DNA of 64,000 nucleotides from Cyanoderma ruficeps (Eukaryota; Chordata; Aves; Passeriformes; Timaliidae). Made by a program: the position numbers and the translations under genes. The DNA is taken from the NCBI GenBank assembly GCA_008694505.1, contig VZDJ01000100.1, positions 1,747,300 to 1,811,299 on the forward strand, given 5' to 3'. Positions 50,347-60,966 of this stretch are shown piece after piece (position 1 is the stretch's first letter; each line of letters starts with the position of its first letter). Below the pieces are notes generated by a model. That model was not told the DNA's origin, searched no databases, and saw only the letters and a program-made list of their open reading frames with translations.

Positions 50347-51866
50347 CTGCAAGAATAAAGAAATAAATCAAAGAGAACTCAGAGTTTTTTTACATTTGAT
50401 TTCAGAAGTAGAAGTCCTTTAGGGGAGACTAGCTTGTGAACATACATTTATTGAAAGTTTTCTGCATTCTTTCTCCATGATTAATTCACCACAACAATGG
50501 CGGTTTAGTGATGTAGAGCATTCCTTTAACTTTGGTTTGCCTCCAATTCCACAGACTGGAAACCCATATCTCTCTCTTTAAAGCCTAAACTAACAGAATT
50601 CAACAATAAGCCAACTTTGAAAAATCTATACTTTTTTTAGAAGTACTAGATGTTCTTTTAACTGATACTGCTCTACAAATCAGAATTGCCATTTTTGGAT
50701 TATGAACCTGCACTGGATTTCAAATGAAATATGAATTCTGAAAGACTACATTTTAGATCTGGAAAGAAATAAAATTCGGGTAATTCTTACCACTTCAATT
50801 CAGCTAACAAGCTCCAAGAGTTTTTCACCTGCCAAGACACTGCTGACTTTATCTGCTAACACTCTTCCTCCAGAACATTTACAGGTAAATCCCAGCCAGT
50901 TTGGGTTTTTTTGGTTTTTTTTGAGCTGAGTTTCAAGAATGGTCAAATGCAGAAGGCTTAATAATTATAATAAAATAATTATAAATAATAATTATAATAA
51001 AACTTTGTTTAAAATCACATAGCCTAAGACGGCATCACCTTAAACACTATTGCCATGATAGTTCTGATAGTGCTCCTGATCAGTAAACTGAGGCGCTGTG
51101 CATTCATGGAGGGGTCCAAGCTGAAAGACTAACCATGAATATTCATTTCCATTATAAGCTTGTGCCCTCACTCCTTAATGAGTAAAAAAGTTCATATTCA
51201 GCATTAGTCATAATGAAGCAGTGTCCCCTCCTCCAGTGGAATTCATCCAATGCCCAAATTTGTATGCTCTTCTGTTGGACCAAAGCTGTGTTTAACATAT
51301 GTTACACAATATGAATGCAAGGCAAAGGAGCTGAAGGGAGATTATTTTTAGTATATTCATGTTACTATACAACATAGTAATGCAGATAAAGCTTTTCATA
51401 GTTTGAATGCAACTTTCCATGGAGATAATGTGAATACATCTACAAAGTGATGTTATAGTAAGATTTTATTTAGCCAGTTCTCACACGAGTGAAAAAAAAA
51501 ATTGCGCACATGACAATATGCAACTTGCTTCTTAGGATGAAAGTTTCAGTAGACTTAATTAGGATAATATAGCTGTTATAGAAAACTGCTGCATATAAAT
51601 GAATAGATGTTTGACAGATGTTCCATCAGGGACCTCACTGTATTTCAGTACAGATTGCTTATCAGTCCAGCTAAATTTATCAGAAATCCACAGAAGATAC
51701 GATTGCTATTCCAGCTCTCCCCAAATATGATTAGCAATGCCATCTTACTTGCTTATTACTGTTTTACAGCAGTGCTGGCAAGTTCTTTAAAACAATGTCA
51801 TCATCCTATTTATCTGAAGCTTGTTCTAGTGTCCTTGGTTTCTGGGTGATGATAAAAGCTACTTAC
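50347..51866 (-). other. SEMA6A: SEMA6A intron, coding exons 3-4
   Basis: 1.5 kb, AT-rich. A T-rich run lies near 50905-50923 and a simple ATAATTATAATAAA-type repeat at about 50958-51003. Nothing else is recognised. Confidence 0.85.
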
Positions 51867-51927
51867 TTTGCTAAAATAAATTTCTTCTGTATGTGATGTG
51901 TCCATATCAACAGTATAAATATGGTCT
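51867..51927 (-). CDS. SEMA6A: SEMA6A coding exon 3: Sema domain, blade 1
   Basis: This 61-nt exon is too short to stand out as an open frame. It encodes the end of Arg73 and residues 74-93, DHIYTVDMDTSHTEEIYFSK. The acceptor is CTTTACAG and the donor AAA|GTAAGT, phase 0. Human SEMA6A, as I remember it, has Cys where this sequence has Phe91 (TTT). Both splice partners join in frame, so the exon is secure despite its size. Confidence 0.93.
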
Positions 51928-52365
51928 CTGTAAAGAAAAGCAAATGAATACGAAGTCAAATGGAGTAGTCAGACTGTTCATTTTCTATAAGAGAGCTATC
52001 TATCACAACATAATCCATAATCCATTAAAAAAAAAACACCAGAGGTTTTACCGGGAAACATTACTGGCAGCATCTCCTGCTTCTCCCACAAAAGCATTTT
52101 TACATATAAATTGTTTGCCTACCCATTCAGAGAAAAAAATAAAATGCTACAAAACTTCAAAGTAAGATTCTTTCCCAAAAGCACTTATTTGAACAAATGA
52201 AATTTGGGAAAGTAGATGAGTCTCACATGATTTCTGCTTTATCAATCCTACAGCAGATGCCACAATCTAGCATGTAGATATTTTTCTGTATTCTGAAATC
52301 AGCTGCAATAGCTTTTAGGCACCCTTTGCCAGATTCCTGGGCTAGAAGTCACTGTGCCACATTTA

Positions 52366-52431
52366 CCCTTTCTCTCCTCTCTTCTCCCCTCCCCTCCCCT
52401 TCCCTCCCCCCCCCCCTTCCTTTTTCCTTTT
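52366..52431. repeat. 66-nt pure pyrimidine tract
   Basis: Every base from 52366 to 52431 is C or T, including a run of C at 52406-52416. The SEMA6A sense strand is therefore purine-only, with at least five G runs of three or more, so it could form a G-quadruplex or triplex. Confidence 0.9.
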
Positions 52432-55207
52432 AAGTATGTGTCTAACCTTAGCAGTTATAATTTGCCTGACAATATGGTAGACAAAAGGCTGACAGACACA
52501 AAACTATTCCAAGAAATCATTCTTCTCTTTACACACTGCTGGCCAAACTAAACTGTAAAATATTTCTCTGAAAAATTTTCACACTTTTTCCTTTGCTTTT
52601 ATTTTCCTATTTTCGTGAGATCCTGTCCCTCTCTACAATTAGCCACCAATCTCTTCTTAGAAAGAGGAAATAGACACAGCTACTAAGGTAAAGAGATATT
52701 TTTAGACATTCTCTTCCATGTAAGCTGAGAACAGGGAATTCTCTGTATAGAACCCAAAAGTTGAAAAACCCACCAACCCACAATGCTGTAGTAGCCAGCA
52801 CATCAAATTGGGACTGAGATCTCATTTTTCCTTGAAATAAAATTGTATTTTTTCAACATGCAGAAAGCTGTGCAGCTGGTATGATCTACACCATTGGAGG
52901 GGCCTGCTGAAAGCAAAATACAGGCTCTTTCCAATTTAGAAATCTCTGCTGTCAAGGTTAGTTTCATTTTTATTGGGTTTTGGAGAAATAGTGCTAGTCT
53001 CTTTAAATAAGCCAAACACAGAATACTGATACAAAAGAAATAAACACTTCTCTCAGGTGGAGAAAAGAGGCAGCATTGTGGTAGGGAACCGGCTTTTAAA
53101 AATTTGTCTTCTATGGACCTTGAAGCTGTTTGCTTTGTAAGATGCCAAATCAACGAGTTGATGTGCTTTCTTCTCCTCCAGACTCTAAAACCAGATCTGC
53201 CATCTACTTCCAAGATTGGTTTAATACTTCAGTTTATTATTTGCCTGACTTCAGTGACAGAGCAGTGGTCAGGGTTGGTTCTGGAACAAAATTACCTATT
53301 AGCACGATATCAGCCTCATAGATTACATCATGGTTCCCTTTTATGTGCATTACTCTTTATTGCTGTCACTCCTGCTATATAGAAGTGAGGGAAAAAATCT
53401 CTTGAATTGCAAATGAGGTGCGGGTGGACCTCTAAAACCCGTCTTCCGGCACAGCTCTTGATTTTACTCATCAGCCTTGCTTTCCAGAGGTTACAAATAT
53501 TTCATTTTCAACAAGACAGTTGGAAAATACAGCAGTGGTACTCAGAGAGTTGTTCAGTTCCACTCTCAATAAAGCAGTCTTCAGAGGACTTACTTTTTGA
53601 TTCAAGGAACAGTTCAAATCAAATTCAGATGCTAAGTCACGGGATTATTGGAAAGGAGGTTAGCATCAGGAAAATTACATATAATTTTCTCATGCCACAG
53701 AAGAAACACAGTTCCTGACAGTGTCAGTAGAGAGTGAAAGAGCTGTCAGATTTGTGGGAGGGCTCCCTAATCACAGAAAATGTGGGATTGTCTTCATCCT
53801 CCTTTTCCCACTGCTGCCCAATCCCTACTATCTACTAGCTGTGGTATGTGTACAGTTTACTGCTAATTAAGTTATTCTAACACAAATTTACTTAATCCTA
53901 GAGCTTCCGTTTTTCCCACCTCCAGTCAGCAGAACAGAGTTTTGTTGCCATGGCATAATCTTTTCGAGGAAGAGAATTTAAATAATGCCACTGGCTCTGC
54001 ACGACCCTTGGCACTCGAGCATGGTTTGCAAAAACGTAGCTGCAAATGAGGAGGGAGCCGTCCCATGCCCTGCTCTGTGCCTGTTTCGTTCACACACATC
54101 AGGGGTGGCAGATAATGTGAACAAAAGCTGCCACTGCATGAGACAATGGGAGGAGGAGACACAGCAAACTTAGAAAAGTGTGTGTGTGCCTGGGTGTGGG
54201 TGAGTGAGAAAGAGAGATGTCAAGGGAGTACCCTTCCCACGAGAAAAAAAGATGACAGAACCGGTTCTTTGCAGACTGCAACCAGATAATCAGACAGTAA
54301 AGCTTTATGGCCTTTGGCTGAGTTATTCTGATTTATATTGGCTCTGTATTTCTGCCTGATAACATGAAATAATGCCTTTGTGAAGTGACACAAAACTTTA
54401 TTTGGTAATAGCTAATACAGGAGTCATGTATCCCATGTGACAAAATAAATAGCAGACTGACAGAAATTTTGTTCTATGCCAGTTGCTCATTAATAAAATG
54501 TAAGCAGCTCTCAAATCAGCCTTTCTGGTGTGCTGAAATCGTTTGCAAAAGTCAACACTGGATTTTCCAAAACAAGCAAACAAAACAGCCCCAGCCTAAA
54601 GACAACAGTCCTAATAAAAATAAAAACTCTATTTAACCATTTGTTTTGATTGTTTTTCAGATAATAAGATGAAACATAAACTTAGGATTGCTGTATTTCA
54701 ATGTATCAAAAAAGCATGAAAGCAATATCTCATCTAATAGCCCAAAGTTTTATTTAGCTATATTCTTCAATGAATCTTGTTACAAAATTCTTTGGCAAAC
54801 ACGTTTGCTTGTGTACAAATTTGCTTCCAATCTCTAGATTTACTACTGCCTTTGAAAGAAATGCAGAATCTGAATTACAAGCTTTCATTCACACTAGATA
54901 CTGAAGGATGACTCATTTTCAGAAGTTTGTTACTTACAGATAAAAATTACCTCTGAATTTCAACTTGTATCACATACATAGTCTTGTCAGCACAGGAGGG
55001 ACTTTATTCAGTAACATGGAGGAGGCAAAGAATATGTCAAAGAGGTTTTAAGTTACTGAAGGGAAAAAAGTGTAAGAAGATTTTTTTTCATGCCTGTGCA
55101 AGTACAAAACAGACCAGGTCTTTATTCTTTTTTGTAGGTCACAAGATCCTAGGACTATATAAGCACTCTCGTTGTACCAAGTTGTTTTATACAAATAAGG
55201 AAGAACG

Positions 55208-55289
55208 CATATTCACATACTAGTACATGTTATGCCCCAAATATTAGCATTCTTCATATAATTTGTGCACACAGCGGTTTCACATCCCA
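55208..55289 (+). repeat. 82-bp dispersed direct repeat, copy 1
   Basis: From CATATTCACATACTAGTACA to CACATCCCA. It matches 59861-59942 at 77 of 82 positions without gaps. Flanks on either side do not match. It lies in the intron between coding exons 2 and 3. Confidence 0.9.
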
Positions 55290-56266
55290 AAACCGCTCCC
55301 CAGGTTTTCCTGCTGTAATGCCAATTGCTTGGGCAGTGAGAGAGTCTAACTGCGTCAATCTCAGCCTGGGAACAAATTATGAAAACAGCAACACAAAATC
55401 TGCAAAGAGGATTTGCCACCATCTCACTGCAAATAATTTCCTAATTTCAAGGAAAACAAATGAGGAAAGCAAAGGGACGTCAGTCATGAAAAGGAGGAAA
55501 TTGTGCCACCTTTCAAACCTATTCAAGCCTCTGCCCTGCCCCCTCATTATCCCACTAAACACAGCAAAAATACCAGTCTTGGAACTCAGCCAAAGCGCAG
55601 GGCTTTACTACTTGCCACAGGGCTGACCTCTCCTTGTGCTCTACGACCACTGCCACTGCAGCTCCCGTGGAAGGATATTTGAGGATCCTTACCCTCTGCC
55701 TGGACTCAAGGCAAGGACTTGCTGTGAGAGCCCTGAGCTCTGCCACCCAGACCCCTGCAGTGCGGGGTATGTGAGGAGCCCGAGGAAGCTGCAATTAGCC
55801 GGAACAGCTGTGATGGCTGGGTAAGGGAACAGGTGTGTTCTTCTAGCAGCCAGGGACATGGCTCTGGAAATGTCACTCAGTGACCGTGCTGGTGTAACGC
55901 AATTACCAATTACGTGGGGCCACATGGAGAACCACAGGCAGCTCTCCCCCACAGGACACATCCGACCACCCAGGAGATGGGCAGTGACTGTTTGAGAAGA
56001 AAGCCAGGCAGCTCCCAGGGGCTGCCAAGGGCTTTGCAGACTGGGCTAGTGGTAAGAGGCTGCCTGTTCAGCAGCTGTTCCCCTTCACTCTTGGCTGTCC
56101 CACCCCCACCACTTATCCCATCTGCAGCAACAGCCTGTTTTTATGTGGCACATGCAGAAAGGTGCATATTTTTCCAATGGAGGGCCAGAAAACAGGCAAG
56201 AAACAAGCTATTACTTGAGAGGCAGCTTGTAGGGAGGTCCCAAATAGGATCTGGGTCCGAGAGCTC

Positions 56267-56325
56267 CTAAACTGGACTACCCACCTTTGCTAATCTGGAC
56301 CACCCACCCTTGCTAATCTGGACCC
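56267..56325. repeat. 23-bp tandem repeat, about 2.6 copies
   Basis: Units run 56267-56289, 56290-56312 and a partial 56313-56325, each beginning CTAA.CTGGAC. Confidence 0.9.
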
Positions 56326-57048
56326 ATCTTGCACTCATTCTGCATCTCTCATGTAATTCCCACTCTATCGTCAATCTTATTTGCTAGCAACAGGTAGGGA
56401 GATGAAGTGTTAATATCAGATCTCTGTCAGATTGGCAGCTGTGTAATGGGTAGAGCCCCAGTGAGGCTGATAATGCAAGCTGAGCTAGGCAAATTGAAGG
56501 GGTGGCTCTATGTGCAATTTTTATAAAAAGACATGCTCATGTCTGCACAGTATAACTCTCCAAAAAAGTCAAGACACTAAATTCAACTAACCATGAGGTA
56601 GCATGTTTTTTTTTTTTGTCTTAAGATGCCAAAAACATGCCGAAATCAGCAAATTTACATTCTAATAACTCTTATCAAAAAATACATCTGTGCACAGAAG
56701 AATTATTCTCTAAAATTTGAGCTCATTATTGATGAGCACAAGTCGAATAAAATGGTGAGGATGGAATTGCTTCTCCATGGAACTGAATTATTTTTATAGC
56801 AACTTCCCTCTTGCAGGTCTCAGAGGAAGGCAGAGGCACATAGTCCTAAAGCACAGGTGTAACAAAACTTTAGCTGATAGTCTAGCAAGGTTTTTAATGT
56901 CTTAATTACAGGCTGCAAACCTCTCTCTGAGTGTAAGACAACCCTAAAAATAATGCGTCCATCAGAGAAGAACTCAGGATTTTCCTTGTCTTCTCCTTCC
57001 TCCTCTTAAAGCAACAAGAGAGGAGTGGTGAAGCCGGAGGCTACTGAC

Positions 57049-57166
57049 CTAGCAGCAACGTAGAGGGTCCTGTTCATGACCATGACAAGCTGGACGTCCA
57101 GCCGGTGCCTCTGTGTGGTGTTCCGCCCTGGTTTGTGACCCACAAACACCGGATACTGTCTTGTAT
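57049..57166 (-). CDS. SEMA6A: SEMA6A coding exon 2: start of Sema domain
   Basis: This 118-nt exon encodes residues 34-72 plus two bases of Arg73. It includes QYPVFVGHKPGRNTTQRHRL and then the first propeller strand ending MNRTLYVAAR. Asn-X-Ser/Thr sites are visible at the exon 1/2 junction (NYT), at NTT and at NRT, as expected for a glycosylated ectodomain. The acceptor is TTCCTACAG and the donor AG|GTCAGT. The split codon AG|A completes Arg73 with the next exon. Confidence 0.95.
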
Positions 57167-57642
57167 CTGTAGGAAGGAAAACAATCAACAGGGTCAAAAG
57201 GGAATAACAAACTGAAATGGTGCTAACATGAAACACTGTGGGGCCCAGCCACAGACTAAACCCATGGTTTCTGTTCTGTCCTGGAAGCACAGTCTGAGGC
57301 TAGAAGGCATGAGCACAGAGAGTTGGAGAATTCTTTGAGGTTACAGTCTCTGCAGCTGCAAAGGAGAAAGTCACCATATTTGCAGAAGACAAAAACTGTG
57401 ATTTTTTTTTTTAAGCATAAAGCTGTTCTGGAGCTCTTGGCACACAGGTACATGGCACTTTCTCAAAGTTTTTCTTTCACTGCTTGCTCCTGGCTGCCAA
57501 AGCATGTCTATCAGGACTAAGCTATTCCACGGAGACCTATCAATCACCATGATGACTGGACTGGTAGTGGCTAAAGCAAAAGTCTTGGCTCTCATTGGTT
57601 CAAACTGTCAGTTCCCTGGGCTTTCTACAGGACTCGACTGCT

Positions 57643-58100
57643 GTCATGGAACAGCTGCAGGGATTTCTGAAAAATGGTGGTGATGCCTTGGGAAGGCTGT
57701 CCTGGAACAGAGACTAGACAGAGCTAAAAGAATAAAGTAGGTATTTATTAAAAGGCCTTTAAGGGTACGCCTTGGGCAGGACAAGAGCCTGACCAGGGCT
57801 ACACCCAAAGTGGATCCAAAATGGTCACAAAATGGATGACCGGTCATGGCGTCTCACACTTTCATAAGTTTTGGTCTATTTGCATATTGGGTTTAATTGT
57901 CCAATTACAGCTTTGGTTTATGAAGTCCCATCCCTCTTCTTGTTTTCTCCCTTCAGTCTACCTTTTATGCTTTTAAGCCTGAAGGTTGTACTCATTGTGT
58001 TTGGTTTCCATCTGGAAATTTGTTTTGCCTACCTAGTCTTTGAAGAGAGCTTACTGGAACTTAATATGAGGCTCAGAACTAACACCCCTAGCCAGCACAG
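57643..58100 (+). mobile_element. LTR-like block (possible solo LTR of an endogenous retrovirus)
   Basis: The block starts TGTCATGG, contains AATAAA followed by GTAGGTATTTATTAAAAGGC (near 57731), and then TTTGCATATTGGGTTTAATT and GTCCAATTACAGC. These features resemble a passerine endogenous-retrovirus LTR as I remember it. No gag, pol or env sequence adjoins it, so at most it is a solo LTR. No target-site duplication was found, and both ends are uncertain. Confidence 0.4.
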
Positions 58101-58372
58101 AATCTGAAAAACATGAAAGTTAAATTTACAGCATCAGTGGGAAATCACCACTTGAACTTTATGAAATGAAAATCACTGCACATTATTTTGGCAACCAGTC
58201 TGATACTACAGTCCTTCTTGCAACTGGACAGCAATATGGATTGAAATCCCTGTACTGATCCTGTGCTATCAACAAGTCATCTTTCCCCCCAGTTCTACCA
58301 GTCAACAAGAGCAATTATTGTCTATTCCCGTTATTTTTTTGGGGTGAGAACTCAGCACACACAGGGTGATCC

Positions 58373-58424
58373 ACTGCTCCTCAGATTACTGCTCCTCAGT
58401 ACAACCCTCAGTACTGCTCCTCAG
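58373..58424. repeat. Three copies of ACTGCTCCTCAG
   Basis: Exact 12-mers at 58373-58384, 58388-58399 and 58413-58424, with a shorter CCTCAGTAC copy between the last two. Confidence 0.85.
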
Positions 58425-59860
58425 TACGACCTGTTACACCAGTGAACACTCCTGATCAAGGGCCACTTCACATTCATGCATGTCATACGATCATGACATC
58501 TAGGTACACAGACAAGGGGCTAATTAAGTAAATAAAATGACAGAAGACAGGGGGAGGATAATCCTCTGATTAGAATTATCACTGCAGACCTGTTGCAAGT
58601 GAATGTTATACAGAGCTGACTAGCATCTAGCTATGCCTTTTCCCAATTAATATGCTTTCCCAGAAAACTGCAGCTCTTTGGGGGAATCTATTTCTTCAGA
58701 AACTCATCTACTGCCTTGGTATTTTCAGCTATTGTCTTCTAAAAGCATTGTACCTATTAAGCTTTGTCAAATATTGGTTCACAGCATGGCTTCAGCAAAG
58801 CACCTGAAAATGCCATATGCCAGAAAGCCTGGTGATAAAATTGGATAGAAAAAAGAACTCCTCTCCAAACCAGGTGCTGAGAACTCTTGAAGAAATAAAT
58901 TAAGACACCAGACAGGATTTACATTCAGAAGCTTAATCCTTCTGACCATGTCCTACATGGAAAATGCCAACTTTTATTGTCAGGCTGTTTTCTGTTCCTC
59001 TGTAACTCGTGGATCTAGAACAAACTAGAGGCATTCATGCCCACTTCAGCATGCCATGCTGCAGAGGAAAAATTATCCCATGTTCTATTTCTCCAAGAGG
59101 ATCAAGCCTGGCAAATTTTTCCAAGAATGATTAGCATTGCCCTTCTGGAGGGTGAAAATGTTGGTGCTGAAGATCCAGTGGCCACACTAGCCATGCTTCA
59201 CCTGCATTCACTTCAGAGCAGTTCTTCCCTGTTTTTGTGTCCCAGAGGTCTATTAGCATTTGCAGCACATCAGGTGTGCCCTGGAGTCTTGTCTTTCAGA
59301 CTGGTGTTACACAGGACAGACAAGTTTATGGGCACTAAGGCCATTACGAAGTACAGTAAACACATATAATTTTAAAATCAAATTCCTGAACAAAAAACAA
59401 GACTTGAACACAAGCCTGCTCTTGGCTGACGTGCTACTCCCTGACACACTTTTAGAGGCCCAGATGCTAAACACTTCTTTATAAACATCTGAAACTTTTG
59501 GACTTTGAAGAATTTTCTTTGCCATTATCACAATTGAGTTGAGGTAAATGTGAAAGAATCAGTTAAGTCAAGCGTGATGACCACAGTAAAATGCAGAGAA
59601 AGCTCCCCACCAGATCTCAATACGCAGCTGTTTGTGTTACACTACATTTTGGAGAGTTTGCCAGTCTCTACTGGTAGGAAAGGAGAGACCTTCTGCCATA
59701 AAAAATTCTTTGTCTTGATTTGTTTTTTAGCTACTATTCCATCTTAGGAAAAATGCCTAATGCTCAAGCAGAATCCATCTGAACTTAAAGAAGTAAGTTC
59801 AATTATTTGTATTAGATTAACAAATAATAAGACCATGTGAAAAAGTCATGTAGGAACATG

Positions 59861-59942
59861 CATGTTCACATACTAGTACATGTTATGCCCCAAACATTAG
59901 CATTCTCCATATAATTTGTGCACACAGCAGTTTCATATCCCA
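59861..59942 (+). repeat. 82-bp dispersed direct repeat, copy 2
   Basis: The partner of 55208-55289, same orientation, 4.65 kb away. The five differences are all substitutions, all transitions. It ends 136 nt before the donor-side end of coding exon 1. Confidence 0.9.
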
Positions 59943-60078
59943 TTCTTAGTACCTGAGGATGTTGATATGGGAGAAATCAAGAAAAAACAACTTTATCCAC
60001 TGCGACTGTGTTTAAGTAGCGTTGATTTGAAGTCCCCTAACCAGTACTAAATGAAGTCCTCTGATCCCTTATACTTAC

Positions 60079-60216
60079 AGTTGCCATGCGAAATACTGAT
60101 AGGCTCAGAATCTTCTGGGAAACCAGCCCCAGCAAAGTGTAGCAGTGTGAAATATAGCAGCAAGGCTTCTGACCTCATAGTAGTTCAGCTTTGAGGCTTC
60201 ACTTCTTCACTTCACC
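60079..60216 (-). CDS. SEMA6A: SEMA6A coding exon 1: leader end, start codon, signal peptide
   Basis: The exon starts after a strong acceptor (TTGTTTGTCTTCCACAG) and holds 38 nt of 5' leader, then ATG at 60178-60176. The start is fixed by an in-frame TGA three codons upstream (60187-60185) and has A at -3. It encodes residues 1-33 and one base of codon 34. The N-terminus MRSEALLLYFTLLHFAGAG is a hydrophobic secretion signal, followed by FPEDSEPISISHGN. It matches the human SEMA6A N-terminus as I recall it. The donor is T|GTAAGT. Because a splice acceptor precedes the leader, at least one untranslated 5' exon must exist further right. Confidence 0.95.
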
Positions 60217-60860
60217 CTGTGGAAGACAAACAAGAGTTTAAGCACCTTTTGTGGTGAGCTGTAGAGAGTCTATGGAAAGCAGAGGGAGCTTTTCTCCTCA
60301 AGCCTCTCACTGTACATGAGGAGGCGTGCTGTGTTTTTAAGCAGAAACTGCCCTGCAAAGCCAGTTATTCTTCAGCCCATGCCCCTGCAGGGCCACATCT
60401 TGCTTGAGGATAGACTTAAGGTTCTGTGTGTTACAAAAAATTTTCTGCCTCTAATGCTTATATGCAATAAAGATGCTTCATCTCCTGCACTGATCAACAG
60501 CTGACAAGAGTTTTCCAAGAAATATTTTATTTTCCCCTTCTTTGGTTTACATAATTAGAGGATGACATGATGACACACACCATAAATTAAAAAAAACCAA
60601 ACCCACACTGTATTATTCTGGTTAAAAAGAGATTAAGAGTTATTCTGCAGGACTGATTCATACCCTGAAGAGTTGTGAATCAAGTGAAGAAACACTGAGA
60701 GAGCTTGATGGAGCATTCGGAACATGTCATTGGGCTTTACCATAAAAATATATACCCATAAATTTAGGTGTCGTAAAACCAATACTCCGACTTGTGATAA
60801 AATAAGGAAGTAAAGAACTGTCTGAATCCAGCATATTTTGTCCTTGTGTTCCACTGATGC

Positions 60861-60884
60861 ATTCATTCATTCATTCATTCATTC
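60861..60884. repeat. (ATTC)6 microsatellite
   Basis: Six uninterrupted ATTC units. Confidence 0.95.
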
Positions 60885-60930
60885 AGATTTCATGTACAAA
60901 AATATCCCTAAATCTTTGAGATAAAAGGAA

Positions 60931-60966
60931 TCACTGGGGCCTTTGGATTCACTGGGGCCTTTGGAT
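60931..60966. repeat. Perfect 18-bp tandem duplication
   Basis: TCACTGGGGCCTTTGGAT occurs twice in a row without a mismatch. Confidence 0.95.

Larger units (their letters stand above)
51928..57048 (-). other. SEMA6A: SEMA6A intron, coding exons 2-3
   Basis: At 5.1 kb this is the longest intron inside the Sema-domain region. It holds a 66-nt pure pyrimidine tract (52366-52431), the first copy of the 82-bp repeat (55208-55289) and a 23-bp tandem repeat (56267-56325). The stretch 55560-56270 is somewhat richer in G+C but shows no exon. Confidence 0.85.
57167..60078 (-). other. SEMA6A: SEMA6A intron, coding exons 1-2
   Basis: 2.9 kb. It contains an LTR-like block (about 57643-58100), three copies of ACTGCTCCTCAG at 58373-58424 and the second copy of an 82-bp repeat (59861-59942). 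Open frames inside it resemble no known protein. Confidence 0.85.
20479..60216 (-). other. SEMA6A: SEMA6A gene body (partial; 3' end and promoter outside window)
   Basis: Seventeen exons on the minus strand join in frame into 631 codons plus one base. The product is the ectodomain of semaphorin 6A: signal peptide (about residues 1-18), Sema propeller (about 50-512), PSI module (about 513-560) and a stalk. Class 6 semaphorins are membrane-bound axon-guidance and cell-migration cues that bind plexin-A2 and plexin-A4; that is family knowledge. Identity rests on near-continuous agreement with remembered human SEMA6A, including CIASRDPYCGW, KSRQADVDTCRMKGKHK and [19 protein letters not shown]. All introns obey GT-AG. 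The last exon (transmembrane helix and cytoplasmic tail) is not present, so it should lie left of base 1. The gene reads as intact, with no stop or frameshift in any exon. Confidence 0.95.

Noticed and set aside
52803..53213. 136-codon minus-strand open frame
   Set aside because: Intronic, with no family resemblance and no fit to the SEMA6A reading frame.
55560..56270. CpG island or alternative promoter
   Set aside because: Moderate G+C only, few CpG sites, and no first-exon or core promoter signal.
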